Source of the DNA: Heterobasidion occidentale
Taxonomy: Eukaryota > Basidiomycota > Agaricomycetes > Russulales > Bondarzewiaceae
Direction of reading: 5' to 3'
Assembly (NCBI GenBank): GCA_039111635.1
Contig: JBCAQO010000004.1
Location: 2,232,001 to 2,296,000, forward strand
Length of the DNA stretch: 64,000 bases
Below the pieces are notes generated by a model. It did not search any database and was not told the origin of the DNA. It worked only from the letters and a program-made list of their open reading frames with translations. This document shows, piece after piece, positions 47,136-58,303 of this stretch (within the stretch, counting starts at the first letter, position 1; every line of letters begins with the position of its first letter). The translations under genes were made by a program, and so were the position numbers.

Positions 47136-49182
47136 CTAGACGAGAGCGGCTGATTTGAGGTAACCACGGAAGATAGAGTCCCGGACTGATCGACGCAAGT
47201 AGCTTCAGTGTGCTAACAAACACTTGATGAGCGGAAAATGCTTACCGTTCGCAATGATGCTTCGTGTCGTTTTCGTATCCTAATGGCTAAGTCAGTTATT
47301 GACCGTGAAAGCGACAACGTGGTAACGTACGACGACGCTGGTAAAGTGCGTGTACAAGACCCGTTTCTGCTCGTTGTTCCTTCTATGGACCTGCAAAAAG
47401 TGAGAACGGAAATATTGTACGACTGCGTCGTATTCGTTGGGTCGATCGCCATACGAAGTGATGCTGCAAACAAACATAAGTTTACCAACATGGTACAATG
47501 CTAAGATGGACTGACTACTTATTGACACGCAAACCGCTCGCTAGTTTGGATTGGAGAACATCGGTCTTGTCTGTGGACATTTGATTGATCAAACGAGCCT
47601 TCTCGAATCTCTAAAAAAATACGTACTCAAAAATAAAACCAAGTGAACGTTTTTCAAGAGTGGATTCGAGCAAATTTGCGTAAAGAGCTGCAGTGAATCA
47701 TCGATTCTGTTCGTTCGTGGATCCTCTTCGAGATACTATGAAGATTTTCCGCGATTTGATCAGGCTAATTGCGGTGGGAAATAACTCCGGACCTACTTGA
47801 TCAAATGCACTGATAGGGGCTACGAAGATGATGGCGTTCGCATCGTCAAAATATGGAACCCAGGTGTGACGTTGACCTCGGGCACCGCCAACGTCATACA
47901 AGTGCCATGTAACGGACTTTCCGTGCAGTGGGACTTCAAAAGTGTGTTCGGCACACCCATCGTTTGAATGCGGGCGTGGAGTATATCATCTGAATGAAGC
48001 GATCAGAATCTTCATAACGAGAACTGAGCATATAGACCGTTACCTGTGGTTGGTATGTAGTCGCGCGCGGCCACTCGAGCTATATTGGTTAAGAAGCTAG
48101 ATGTCTAAATGTCAGTCACTTTGATTATTATCGCATGGAATCTGTTTACTCACAATTCCGACCACTCGTCTAACCGAAGACGTCTTCGTCTGATCATCTT
48201 CTGCACGACCTCGGTCTCCCACAAGCTCTTCACATCCTCCTGACATTCCTCCAAGATCTTGCAAACTACCTCGACAATCTCGCCAGCAGCCGACGAGCTC
48301 CTTTCATCAATACTGGCACGAGTGCCGTTTTGGCTATTTGAGCGTCCACTGGTGGATCCGATACTGCGCCTGGGCTTTCGCACTCCATCGCCAAGCTTCG
48401 AACCAGATGCTGTGGACTGCCAGCCACGGCGAACATAGACACTTCCCTTTCCAGAACCGGACACCTGCACACCCCCACTGAGACTATCCGCAAGTGTGCT
48501 TTCAGACTCGACTAGCGGAGATAAGCGATGGCGGAGTGTGCCAATGTATTTGACTTGATCCTGTGTGCTCGCAGCTGCGTCTACTGCAGGAGATAGGATA
48601 GTAGGATGTGGCGACGTCCCAGGTGAGGGCGATCCACTTCTCCCGCCAAGCAGATTGACAGGTTCGCCGGATGAGATGTCATGATCAGAACGAGAGATAT
48701 CCTCCCCTTCCGGGAATTCAATGACGGGATCCTCTTCATAGACATCCCCGTACGCCTCGAGGGTTTCAAGTATGTCTTTGATCGAACGCGCAATATTGAA
48801 GTATACGACTATGCGCCAAGAGGTACGCTCTTGTTCCAGGGAATCTGGGGCATACATCAACTGGAATTGCTTTTGGAGCGTCGACTTTCCCGATTCGGCC
48901 TGCCCTAAGAGCAGCAGCTATGATTCACGGAAACGACCTCAGCACGATAAGTTAGTTGAATATATGCGCCGCACATACCTTGACATCCTGCTTGAGTCTT
49001 TCAAGTTTCTTCCTCTCCTGCTTGAGCTCCTCATCAATAGTGTCTGAAATTCGTTTCGCGTCTGCCTCTGCCTGAAGCCTGATTCGTTTCTCAGTCTCTG
49101 TTTCTGTCTCGGGTGGGCGCAAAGCAAAAGCAAGAGGATCGTCTTGGGAGTACACAGAGGGAGGGCGATGTGTGCGGAGCAT
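47136..49182 (-). CDS. Atypical heterotrimeric G-protein alpha subunit, with a one-base frameshift
   Basis: Nucleotide-binding motifs in order: P-loop LLLLGQAESGKSTLQKQF, switch I ARIQTMG (the R-x-x-T), switch II DVGGARGQRHTW, FLNKTDVL, and the C-terminal TSVVDTKTTR before RDSIFRGYLKSAALV. The helical domain carries an insert of well over 100 Ser/Gly/Asp-rich residues (near SSGEPVNLLGGRSGSPS). There is no N-terminal Met-Gly-Cys acylation motif. The catalytic Gln of DVGGQ is Ala here, which should weaken GTP hydrolysis; some mushroom Galpha paralogs share this, as I recall. Reading breaks at about 47952: ARIQTMGV must connect to EHTFEVPLHG one frame back, as if a base were missing in GTG(G)CC. 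The start is taken at MLRTHRPPSVYSQDDPLA; 49221 is an alternative. Divergent from the cyclophilin gene, only about 160 bp away. Confidence 0.85.
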
Positions 49183-49343
49183 TGAAGGGGAAAGGGTAAA
49201 GGGAGGGGGGAGAAATGGCAAGGCCGGAAGCTGATGGGACTCCCGTATATATCTGCCTCACGTGATGCCATCAGTTCTCATGTCCGACTCCAGACACTCC
49301 CTCTCCTCCGTGTTCCTACCATCAGTCTTTTCCTCTGTTCGAT

Positions 49344-50157
49344 ATGGTCTGTGTTTCTTTCCTGGTCATTGACACCGACTTGATAGCTCTCATTAGTCAG
49401 TGACCCTACACACGACCTATGGCGACTTGAAGGTAGCCTTCCATTTCACTGCTTTCGGGCGCTTGTTCTCCAGACTCATAGCTACCCATGTGTAGATCGA
49501 AGTTTTCTGCGAGGCGGTACCAAAAGCTGCCGAAGTAACGCGTTTCGTACTCAGTCTTTTTGGTCCTTTACTGAAAAAAATCTATAGAATTTCTTGGCAC
49601 TGTGCGCTGCCAACTATTACGATGGGACCATTTTCCATCGGAACATAAAAACATTCATGATCCAGGGAGGTGATCCCACGGGCTCGGGCAAGGGAGGGCA
49701 GTCCATATGGGGCAAACCTTTCGCCGATGAAATTCGCTCCACTCTCAAGGTACATCGATCACGGTCCTAGCGTGTTGGAACCCATCACTGGCCATTCAGT
49801 GCTGAAGCGCTCACAATTGACAGTTCAACAACCGGGGCATCGTAGCTATGGCAAACTCGGGGCCAGACAGCAACAAATCACAGTTCTTCATCTCATACTC
49901 GAAGCAGCCACACCTTGACTCCAAGTACACGATATTTGGCAAGGTGATTGATGGCGCTGATTCTACGCTCGATGCGATGGAGCGAATCCCGGTAAACAAC
50001 AAGAACAGGCCACTGCACGAAATCAAATTGACACATGTACGTGCAGTCTTATTGTCTTATCATCAATTCTTCAAATTGCTTTCCATGTCTTGATCGCCTT
50101 CTTTTTCAGGTTACTATCCACGCGAATCCAGTCGCAGACGCCCAACTGAGATCATGA
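49344..50157 (+). CDS. Cyclophilin-type peptidyl-prolyl isomerase, PPIL3-like
   Basis: Proline isomerase of the spliceosome-associated PPIL3 branch. Spliced protein [20 protein letters not shown], then active-site [17 protein letters not shown], the [20 protein letters not shown] block, [18 protein letters not shown] and the end [17 protein letters not shown]. The opening MSVTLHT needs an ATG-only first exon (49344-49346) spliced across 49347-49396, because no in-frame ATG precedes SVTLHT otherwise. About 163 residues, the usual PPIL3 size. Later introns at 49437-49492, about 49750-49821 and about 50039-50109. Divergently paired with the Galpha gene. Confidence 0.9.
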
Positions 50158-50614
50158 CGAATGTACGTTGACATGCTCAACGCAGCTTCTCTTCTCGGTG
50201 TAAGATTGTAGAGCTCCAGCTCGATAGGTGGGCGAGCGCGTCTAACGCAGGCGGCACAGCTGATAGTGACAATCTACTGTGGCGTCACTAGGATTGGCCT
50301 AGGATTGTACAATAGACACTGTCAATGCGTGAAGAACTCTGCGTATTTTGACCTCTTTTGCAAGGTCTCTCAGCCCGTAATCGTGTCTCGTCAGCAAACT
50401 CAAATAGATGACGTACCCTGTTCGTAACTTGCTCACAACCATATGGATAGCAAACAGCGTGATATCTCTGTCTTTCTAGCTGCAGATCCTACCCAGCATC
50501 ATATTGTGGATGGCCCACCATTTGTACCAACATCTAAGAATGCTGTGATATATTTCAGCGGGTCCACTTGCAAATCAAATACTTCATTCTAGCGCCCGGC
50601 ATGGTCGTAGACTT
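50158..50614. other. Convergent intergenic spacer
   Basis: About 460 bp between the cyclophilin and CapB 3' ends; nothing recognised. Confidence 0.5.
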
Positions 50615-51709
50615 CTACCTCTTGATAAACCCAACCAACTCTTTCTGTAACTCTCGCTGTCTCCTCGCTTTCTCCAAATTCTCTGTACTGCGAAGGTCGT
50701 ACACAATGTCGCGCGTCTTTCCAAAGTAGACCTCCTGTAGGAGGTTGCGCATCTTGATTTCCATCTCCTCGATCATGCGGCCTGTGTTGGTGATATGAGA
50801 ATTTGCGTCCTGCAGCGAGTGGTCCTGCTCCGTCTATCCACCGAGGGTGCCGATGTCGACGTTATCAGATGAGGGGCAAACGGGCTCTCAAGAACTATTT
50901 GACGCACCTGTCGTGTCATGCTCCCGCTCAAACTGACTTCTCCGTCGCGCTTCCAGCTCTCTCCCTCTTTGCCTGTACTCGGTGCCGTGCCATCATCACT
51001 TCGTTTTGTGATTAACTGCAACATGATCGTTGATGTAAGCTTATAGTGTGCCTGACGTCCTCGTTCTGCGGCCTCGAAAACATGTATGGAGTCCCAGCTA
51101 CCTGATGGTTCGGATGGTGATATCGGGTTCAGAGCTAGCGTGTTGTTAGCGATGAAAGATCATGTTGGTGACGGAACTTACTCTTCTTCAGGAGCACAAC
51201 GCCGGCGAAGCCACCGTCGTCGAGGTCCCACAGGAACACCGACGACACACCACCTTCGAAGTACCTGAAGAAGAATGGTGAAACGAACAGAGTCTATGAA
51301 AGGCAAAGTACGTACATTTCGCGGTAGGTGTCGAACGCCTCGTTGGCCGCGATCTCCAACTTGCGAAGTTTGGGCGACGGAACGGTGCCATCATCAAGTG
51401 GCGGATCATACTCGTTCGACCATGGTGATCTTGTGTTCCGTTAGTCCCGTCGCGAAGTGCCACGATATCGCAGCATGAACGCCGAAATGAAAGATACCTG
51501 TAACTCTCCCCATCCCTGTTGTAGTCGCAAGCAAGATACTCTTTTCCCGTCGCCTTGTCCACCTTCAGCTTTAGCGGCTGATCCACGCTCCCAAGGAGGT
51601 CATCCGCGTAGTCCGGGCAGATCTGTACTAGTGCAGACACATTCTCTTCGATTTGTGTCGGGGGAAGCCGTCGTAGGAGGTCAAGCATGGAATCTACGAG
51701 GTCGCCCAT
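50615..51709 (-). CDS. CAP2: F-actin-capping protein subunit beta
   Basis: Binds actin barbed ends as a heterodimer with the alpha subunit. Starts [20 protein letters not shown] and has the family blocks [87 protein letters not shown] and YFGKTRDIV. The final [11 protein letters not shown] is the C-terminal tentacle region. Five or so short introns, all in frame. DDGGFA has one extra Gly compared with the common D-x-GFA. Gene symbol by yeast convention. Confidence 0.93.
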
Positions 51710-51981
51710 AGTGACGATGATGTAGGAACAGTAAGAGGGAACAATCTGGGGGCGAGATTGAACAGTTGACGATGAAGCGACAAAGTCTGTTGACAGATGG
51801 CTAGATGCTAGTAGACGGGGGCCTTGTACACTCAGTGACGCCCGCAAACACCCAAACAAGATTGCCAAATACGGAAAGTAAGAAGGAACGAGTTTTCAGC
51901 AACGATTCAGTTCCAGTGTACTGCTATGAAGGATTTCCCTTATAATTTATCACCAACTGCCCACGGGTACAAAGGCAGTCG

Positions 51982-53236
51982 TCATGCGGGTACAGTATCT
52001 TGTTCTGCTATGGAGTTTTTCACTACACGCCCCTCCCCATCTTTGAAGCCCTCAGTTTCATTTCTTACCTTCGCGATCTCCATGACGTTGAATTTTAGAT
52101 GTTCATAATAGTCTCTAACGATACTAATACCGCAGACGCTCTTCGAGGATGATCACATGAGCACATTGTGTGGCCGATTGCGTAGCACAAACGTACCTTG
52201 AAAACCTCAACAAGAATGAAAATATCTGGGTCCTCGAGGTCCACAGTGTAACCGTCTGGCACACATGTGACGATGGTGTCGATCAAAATTTGCCTGGAGA
52301 GTGTGTTGTGGTTACGCGAACGGAGCTCGATCTTGTACTGTCGGATCCCATACTGCATTTCAGTCTCGAACACGTCAGAAAGATGATATTGATCCTTACA
52401 CGATACTTGTGCTCGGGGTCATCGGAAATGAAGTTGTTCAAGACCCGTCTAAACAGCGCCTGTATCTCTGGGACATTGGCAACACATGATCCAACTACCG
52501 GTGTTAGGCGCTGTGTGTACCTACAAATAGGAGTCTGAGTATATCTCGCATACATGAAAGTAAGTGTGAGGAACAATACCTTGTTTGAGTTATTCCCGTA
52601 TTTTCTACGATCTCTATGTGCTTCAGGACGAGCTTCACGGGATCAACCGGTGATTTACACGAGATGAATACGACTGTCAAGAGGTCATCAGGGATCAGAG
52701 AAATGCTGTGCAGCATGCGACTCTTAGAGGACTCACCACATGGCGTATTCGTCTGACAGTTGGCTAAAGTCCAATTCAGCAGACAATACGAGGGAGTCAG
52801 CAGAGAACCGCACCAAACATCTGCTCCCTCCTTGGTTTCTTCATAGACGCCAATTCTTTAGCGACTTGCTTCTCCAAATCTTCCTCCATATCATCCGTCG
52901 GGTTTTCATCGTCTCCGTCGCCAGCGATCGCGTTGTTGTCTGCTGGCCAGAGGTCCGAAGCAAGCTTCCGAGGTCAAATCAGCGTACTACCATACGTTTT
53001 TTCAATGTGCGCACCTGCTCAAAAAGATCGTAGAGCTCGCCTACGGTCTGCTTCTCTTTTCCCTTCACGCAACTGACCCAGACGCCAGGCCCATCTATTG
53101 ACCGTTTCCCCCATATGGGTGTCCCATCCTGTAAAGCAATGAGTTAGACATAAAATCAAGCATTATCATGACTGACATGGCGGTATTTTCTTTTTGATCT
53201 GTCGTTACCCTGAGTACCTCGTTTCTTTTCACTCAT
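51982..53236 (-). CDS. TAN1: THUMP-domain tRNA acetylation adaptor, TAN1-like
   Basis: TAN1 with the acetyltransferase Kre33/NAT10 makes N4-acetylcytidine at position 12 of tRNAs for Ser and Leu. Start MSEKKRGTQGNDRSKRKYRH, GPGVWVSCVKGKEKQ, the THUMP core with RYTQRLTPV and QYKIELRSRNHN, and the conserved end SVCGISIVRDYYEHLKFNVM. After MEIAK an open frame continues to TVPA-stop at 51982; alternatively splicing with donor GTAAGA ends the protein at once, so the C-terminal 30 residues are uncertain. Introns resolve cleanly, for example MFANCQTNTPC joined to VVFISCKSP. Confidence 0.85.
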
Positions 53237-54235
53237 CGTAAGTCGAGGCAGATGGCCCAAAAGAAGTTATAGCAGGCGTGGGAATATATTGGCGCGTTAC
53301 GAGCCGTTATATGCTGTGACGCATTGTGACGTCAAGCGTTTTGTTGAATCTCGCCGTGTTCGGCGTTCGCTATCGTTCTAGTCGAACCTCAAGCTTCAAG
53401 CGTGAAGCCTTAGGTATGGACATCTCGTCAAATCGTTATCTTCTAGGAAGAAATGATCGTATCGTTGTAACCAGTTTCTAGCATCTGATAGCCGTTCTTA
53501 GCCATCAAAGCGCGGGCACTGTCCTCTTCGTTCGAAAGTGCAAATGAAAACTGGAAGGTCGCGGTCCCAGCTCACCTTATTGTCTGCGATGGCTGTTCCC
53601 TGTCGTAATAATTGGGACTCGCCACACTTCTTGATGCAAGGCTGCGGTCGCCTGACGTGTTGTTTCGCCTTACGAAGTACGTCTGCCGACCCTCATGGCA
53701 GTGAGAGGCGCCGTCGGGATGACTCGGACCTTGGAAATACCTATCGTAGAACTCACGGTGCTGCGTTTTGGTGATGCCCAGCCTATGCAGTGCGCTCGCA
53801 GGCATGACACGCCACGTTTACCCCCGGAAACCTCTACTACACGCGGAGACAGGCTTCTTTACGGGCAGCGCTATCATTTATAGGCCCTGTTGCCTTTTTA
53901 CGACAGTCGGTTTGTGTTTCTAAATGCCTTACAGACTGAAATCTATTCTTTTGACTGCGTTTAGTCGGGCTTTTTGTCTTCATCTCAAGATCACGTGACC
54001 CAGATATACCACCACTCCTCCCAATTCATCTTTCAGTTCCTGCTGTAGGGAAGTAAGGTGAAGTTCTGGGGGCGTTAACTGTTACGTAGCTAGAATGCTG
54101 GGTACTTAACCGGCATGTCCGCGTCTATCCAACCCGTCCTGGTCTTTTGTATTCCCCCACCCCCGCATAACAATTGGCGTTGTCAATTGTCCGTCCCCCC
54201 TTCTTCTAAAGCGAAACAACATCGTCACATCTACC
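53237..54235. other. Divergent intergenic region (TAN1 / RNase H-like gene)
   Basis: About 1 kb. A TATAAA on the - strand near 53876-53881 precedes a 77-codon - strand frame (53805-53572) ending near a GTGAGC, but the protein is not recognised. Otherwise nothing seen. Confidence 0.4.
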
Positions 54236-56186
54236 ATGTCTCTAAACGAGCAACTGAACGAGCCTTCTATCGATAGCCTTCTCATCATCTTGACTCATTG
54301 TCGTCGTGAAGGTCAATGGGGCTTTGCCGAGAGGCTGCTCCAGGGTCATTGGCCCAACCGGGTAAACACCCTTTACAACTACGCTTTAACGACTAGTGAT
54401 GGCATCGGCCATGATGCGTCGTGGCGCCCTCAATCTGTGGTGCCTCCATCCGCCATCGAATGTCAGCGGTTGGGACTGTTTAGTGAGCGCCAAGTTCCAT
54501 CGTGGCGGGCACTTGCACAAGTTCTGACGCCTTTTTCATCTCTCTCTTTTGTTGACAGTGTCAGAGGCGAATTATTCTCTCGCCAAATCCCTCATCTCGA
54601 CCTTTCTTCTGCAACCTCAACACGCCCTTGACCGCCTGCTCCATCTGCGTCTTGACCCCGTCTTCATCCTCTATGTCGCTCTTGACCTCGACTGCCCGCT
54701 GCCGTCCAACTTCGATATGCGTTTCTTCTGGACGCATCTTTCGCACCTTATCTGGTTGAATCGGGTGCATGATCTAGTTCACGTCGAACCGCTCCCCCAA
54801 CTTCCCGATGGGTTATCTGTCCCTGACAACTGTATACCTCACCCTAAGGATGACCCCGACGGGGTTCTAGAACAGTTGTGGTACGAGACGCACCCCGATG
54901 CGCCCAAGAGGACACATAACCAGTGTGGCCCGTTGACCTCGACTCGTCCAAGACAAGTAATAGATTACCTTAAGCCCGGTGCAGGGCTCTTACACCTACC
55001 CGAATCGCGCATCGCATTCGCGTGCCCCTTTTCTACCTCTCGCCCATTCGCAGAGGTCTACGTCGCCGCCTCTCCAACTGGCACGGGAGGTTACGCTCGC
55101 ACTCATGCATACAAGTCGTATGGCTGGGCGCTGCAAGAAAGCATCTTCTCTATTCCATGTACGACGACAACGACGGCAAGCGAACTCCACGCTATACTAG
55201 ATGCCGTCTGCTGTTGGGCCAATCACTGGGAGAATTACACCGTCCGCTTCTACGTCACGTCGGTGCCCGTCGCGTGGCACATCAACGGCTTCGTCGATTA
55301 CTCGTCCGAGTTCCCAGCGCTCCTACTTCTGCAGAGAGCCGCGTGCCGCTGGGGGTTCCGCATCGAAGCCTATTATGTTGGGGGATGCTGCGAGCGTTAT
55401 TCTCCCCACCACATGCGTCGCGCTAGAGAGCTATCTACGTACGACGGACATGCCTCTACGGACGAGCTGCCGCTGGACACTGTCATCATGGACAGTATTA
55501 TGATGGACTTGGAGGAGGTTAATGCCTGTGCCTCGTCTGCACCTAGACGCATGACTCTAACATACCCCGAAGTGCTTCAAGCGCGCGGAGCCATAGGCTA
55601 TTTGCATACGTCGAGGCAGCCCGGCTATTATTACGAGCATTACCGTCACAGCGCCCGCCGCGAATGGGACATCGGGATTCTACCAGCGACGGCATTAGAG
55701 GAGAACTGGTCTAGGTCCGTTGCATACTTGCGCCCTCCGATCGAGATGTTGAATCCAGAAAGACCGGATAGAGTGCGCGTATTCGGCACGCCGGTGGCCC
55801 CTAGGCCGTTCCATCGTCATACTTCAAGCGGAGGGGCGCCACAGCCGTCGAGGCGGAGGGAGGCTATCCAACCAATAATCGCACAAGCAAGGCCGCGCGG
55901 CACAAGGAGACGAGATGGGGCCCACTCCGAAGAAGACTCAGACGAGATAGACGAATCATGGACGGGAGCCCGCGCAGTCTCCGAGACCCTGTATGGTCGT
56001 GAGCACTCGAGGCCTCCGCCAGGATTGATGTCGCGCCCTAGGAGGCGAGGGCGAGCTGAAGAGGGCTCGGACTACGCGGCCGACGTGCGCCCCGCGAAAA
56101 GACGACGGGTCCGACGTATTCAGCGAGTCGAAGTCATCGTGAAGCACGAGTATCCGAGCTGGGTGGGAGGGTGCACCATTATGTGA
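54236..56186 (+). CDS. Protein with degenerate RNase H-like domain (possibly transposon-derived)
   Basis: Two exons (54236-54520, 54567-56186) give 634 residues. Residues about 255-385 follow an RNase H fold as found in DIRS/LTR-type retroelements: a first strand with AEVYVAASPTGTGGYA, helix A with ASELHAILDAVCCWANHW, then VRFYVTSVPVAWHINGF, a Leu-rich helix EFPALLLLQRA, and a last strand RIEAYYVGG. The usual first Asp of the DAS motif is Ala here, the second-strand D/N is Thr, and the last Asp of the N-x-x-AD motif is missing; only the helix A Glu (ASELHA) remains. The domain is probably non-catalytic. The rest is unknown except for a basic, nuclear-signal-like PAKRRRVRRIQR near the end. No reverse transcriptase or integrase is seen around it. 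Function unknown. Confidence 0.65.
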
Positions 56187-57063
56187 TGGCACGTCACTTG
56201 CGGGGAGCCGCTACGAGGACGAGTTGCGGGCAAGGGCTGGAGCTGTCTGGAGCGCTGTCGTGAGATTTGAATCGAAGTTGTTTGAGCGCTGATCGACTGC
56301 TCCGGAGCGATTTACAAGGCACATCTGATCCATGGATCATGCATGGTTGGACAAAGGACTTCCGTAGAGCGTTGATGATGTATTCTACTAGCTTTTGGAG
56401 TGGGTTCGGCATCGAACAGACGTACTTGCCTGTTGAACTTTGTTGACTATGTTGAACACGATTGGGTTCAATCTGACCAGGGATTTGGAAGGAGATTGCG
56501 CGGCCCGCAAACCGGCAAGAGCTTACGGAACATGCAACCGGAACTTCCTTCACGCCCCTGCCGGCTGACTACTATTTTGCAATTAGCGAAGGTTGAGCTC
56601 CATGGACGCACCGCTGGTCGCCCTTGAATCGAGGTGCGGTTTTATCGACGATATAGCCTGCAAAGCGCGACGAAGAAACCGAATACTACTCTCGTACAGA
56701 GAGCGAGCTTGAATGCACCGGAGGGGGTGGCGCAGAGCACGTGCGGCGGCGGGATCGAGGCCGATGACAGTGGGCGGGCTGATTTGGTGAGCACGCGAAA
56801 GTGAGGGGGATTGACCAATGGAGATGTGTCGCAGTGGACGAAGGGACAGGAGGAGCAGGAGGGAGCAGGTGGGATCGATTGGCGATGATTGGCGATGATT
56901 GGGTCGGTTGAGGGGGAGTGAGGTCGGAGGGAGCCGGAGCAAGGTGGGGAAGTGTGGGGGGCAGTCCCAAATGAGGGAAATGGGGCGCAAACAGGGCCCA
57001 ACACTGCGGGGAATATCACATGAGGTCGTTGCCCTCGTCTGTCTCGACGCCCGTCCGTGCACC
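56187..57063. other. Promoter region of the bHLH gene
   Basis: Nearly 880 bp without a supported gene. G/A-rich on the + strand (CT-rich on -) from about 56840 to 56990, with a short tandem duplication GGCGATGATT at 56881-56900. The + frame is open upstream of the ATG at 57064, but its sequence looks non-coding. Confidence 0.45.
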
Positions 57064-58303
57064 ATGTCTCTTCTGTCCCCCTCGGAATCCCATGCTTTCC
57101 AGTCCTTTCTCTCCTCCATCGACTACGACTACACCGTCGCAGACACCCTCTTCACCGCCTCCGAGTGGTCCGTCCTTGCAGACGACATACCCGTGCCCCA
57201 TGCTTCTCCCGGCAAAGAAGCCCTCGCAAAGGCGACCAAGGACCTCATGTCCCTCCAGCAGCCAGTCGTCTCTATGCCCCAATCCTGGTCTCCTGCCACA
57301 TGCCAAAACCTCCCCCCAATCCTCAAATCCTCTGCGAACCGCCCTCCACAGAGCTTCTTCACAACCAACGCATCCTCCTCCTCGTCGCAACGCCATCACC
57401 CTGCCAACCCCTTCTACTATCTGCACCAGCCCCACTCGAGCAACGCACGCGGAGAATCACCTACCCACATCGCGCCACATACCACAGTGACGCCCTCCGT
57501 TTCGATCAAAGACTCGACACCGCCGCCCCCCTCCACATCGTCGTCTTCCTCTGTCACGTACGCATCCAGCTCCTCGACTCACCCATCCGTGAAGCGTGGC
57601 TTCTCCGACGACTCCACATCCTCCGCAACAACGCGCAAACGCCGACGGGCTTCGACCGCCTCCTCTTCCCACACCCCACCTACACCCCGAGACTCCACTT
57701 CCTCCAACGCAGGTCCGAGTGGCAAAACCGCGCTTCTGACGCCCTCCCAGAAGAAAGCGAACCACATCCAGTCCGAGCAGAAACGCCGCGCAAACATTCG
57801 GCGGGGGTACGAGGCCCTCTGTGAGACCATCCCTGCACTGCGCGAGGCGATCCGGGCCGAAGAGGAGGCGACCGCTGCTGCCACGGGCAGCACCGGACAT
57901 GGAAGTGGGAGGCGACGCAAGTCGCGAGCAAGGGCCGCTGAGGACGGGGAGAAGATCGACGGGCGGGCGGGTCCGAAGAGTGAGAACATCGTGCTGCAGA
58001 AGAGTGAGTGACGCCATCTCTCAACTCCCGCGTTTTGCCGTTCTTACCCACATCTCGCTGTTCCCTTCCCTTTCCTTCGTCTCTCTCGTGCTCCTCTCCG
58101 CAGCAATCGACTATCTGCAGGATTTGCTAGCAGATCGGCAAGGTCTCCTTGCCCGACTTCAGCGGGCACGGAGTGCACTGCCGCATGGCCACCCAGCTCT
58201 TATGCCTCCACATACGGACGAGATCCCGCTCTGGGAACGCGAATGGACAGGCGGCCAGAACGCCAACGACGACGAGGGCGATGGCAGCGACGACGAAGAG
58301 TAG
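57064..58303 (+). CDS. bHLH transcription factor
   Basis: Two exons (57064-58003, 58104-58303) give 379 residues. Starts ACC-ATG-TCT, MSLLSPSESHAFQSFLSSID. A long Ser/Thr/Pro-rich region with a KRRRAS nuclear-type signal precedes the bHLH domain from about residue 229: basic region KKANHIQSEQKRRANIRRGY has the His-Glu-Arg set that reads CACGTG/CANNTG E-boxes, helix 1 is ALCETIPALREAI, the loop is expanded to about 50 residues with a GRRRKSRAR patch, and helix 2 is AIDYLQDLLADRQGLLARL, which runs on like a short zipper. The tail is acidic (DDEGDGSDDEE). It resembles yeast Ino4-like fungal factors, but targets are not known. Confidence 0.87.

Noticed and set aside
54236..56186. Active retrotransposon
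   Set aside because: No reverse transcriptase, integrase, gag or terminal repeats; RNase H acids are replaced.
56899..57063. Upstream extension of the bHLH protein from ATG 56899
   Set aside because: Purine-rich, low-complexity sequence; ACC-ATG at 57064 has better context and a fitting protein start.
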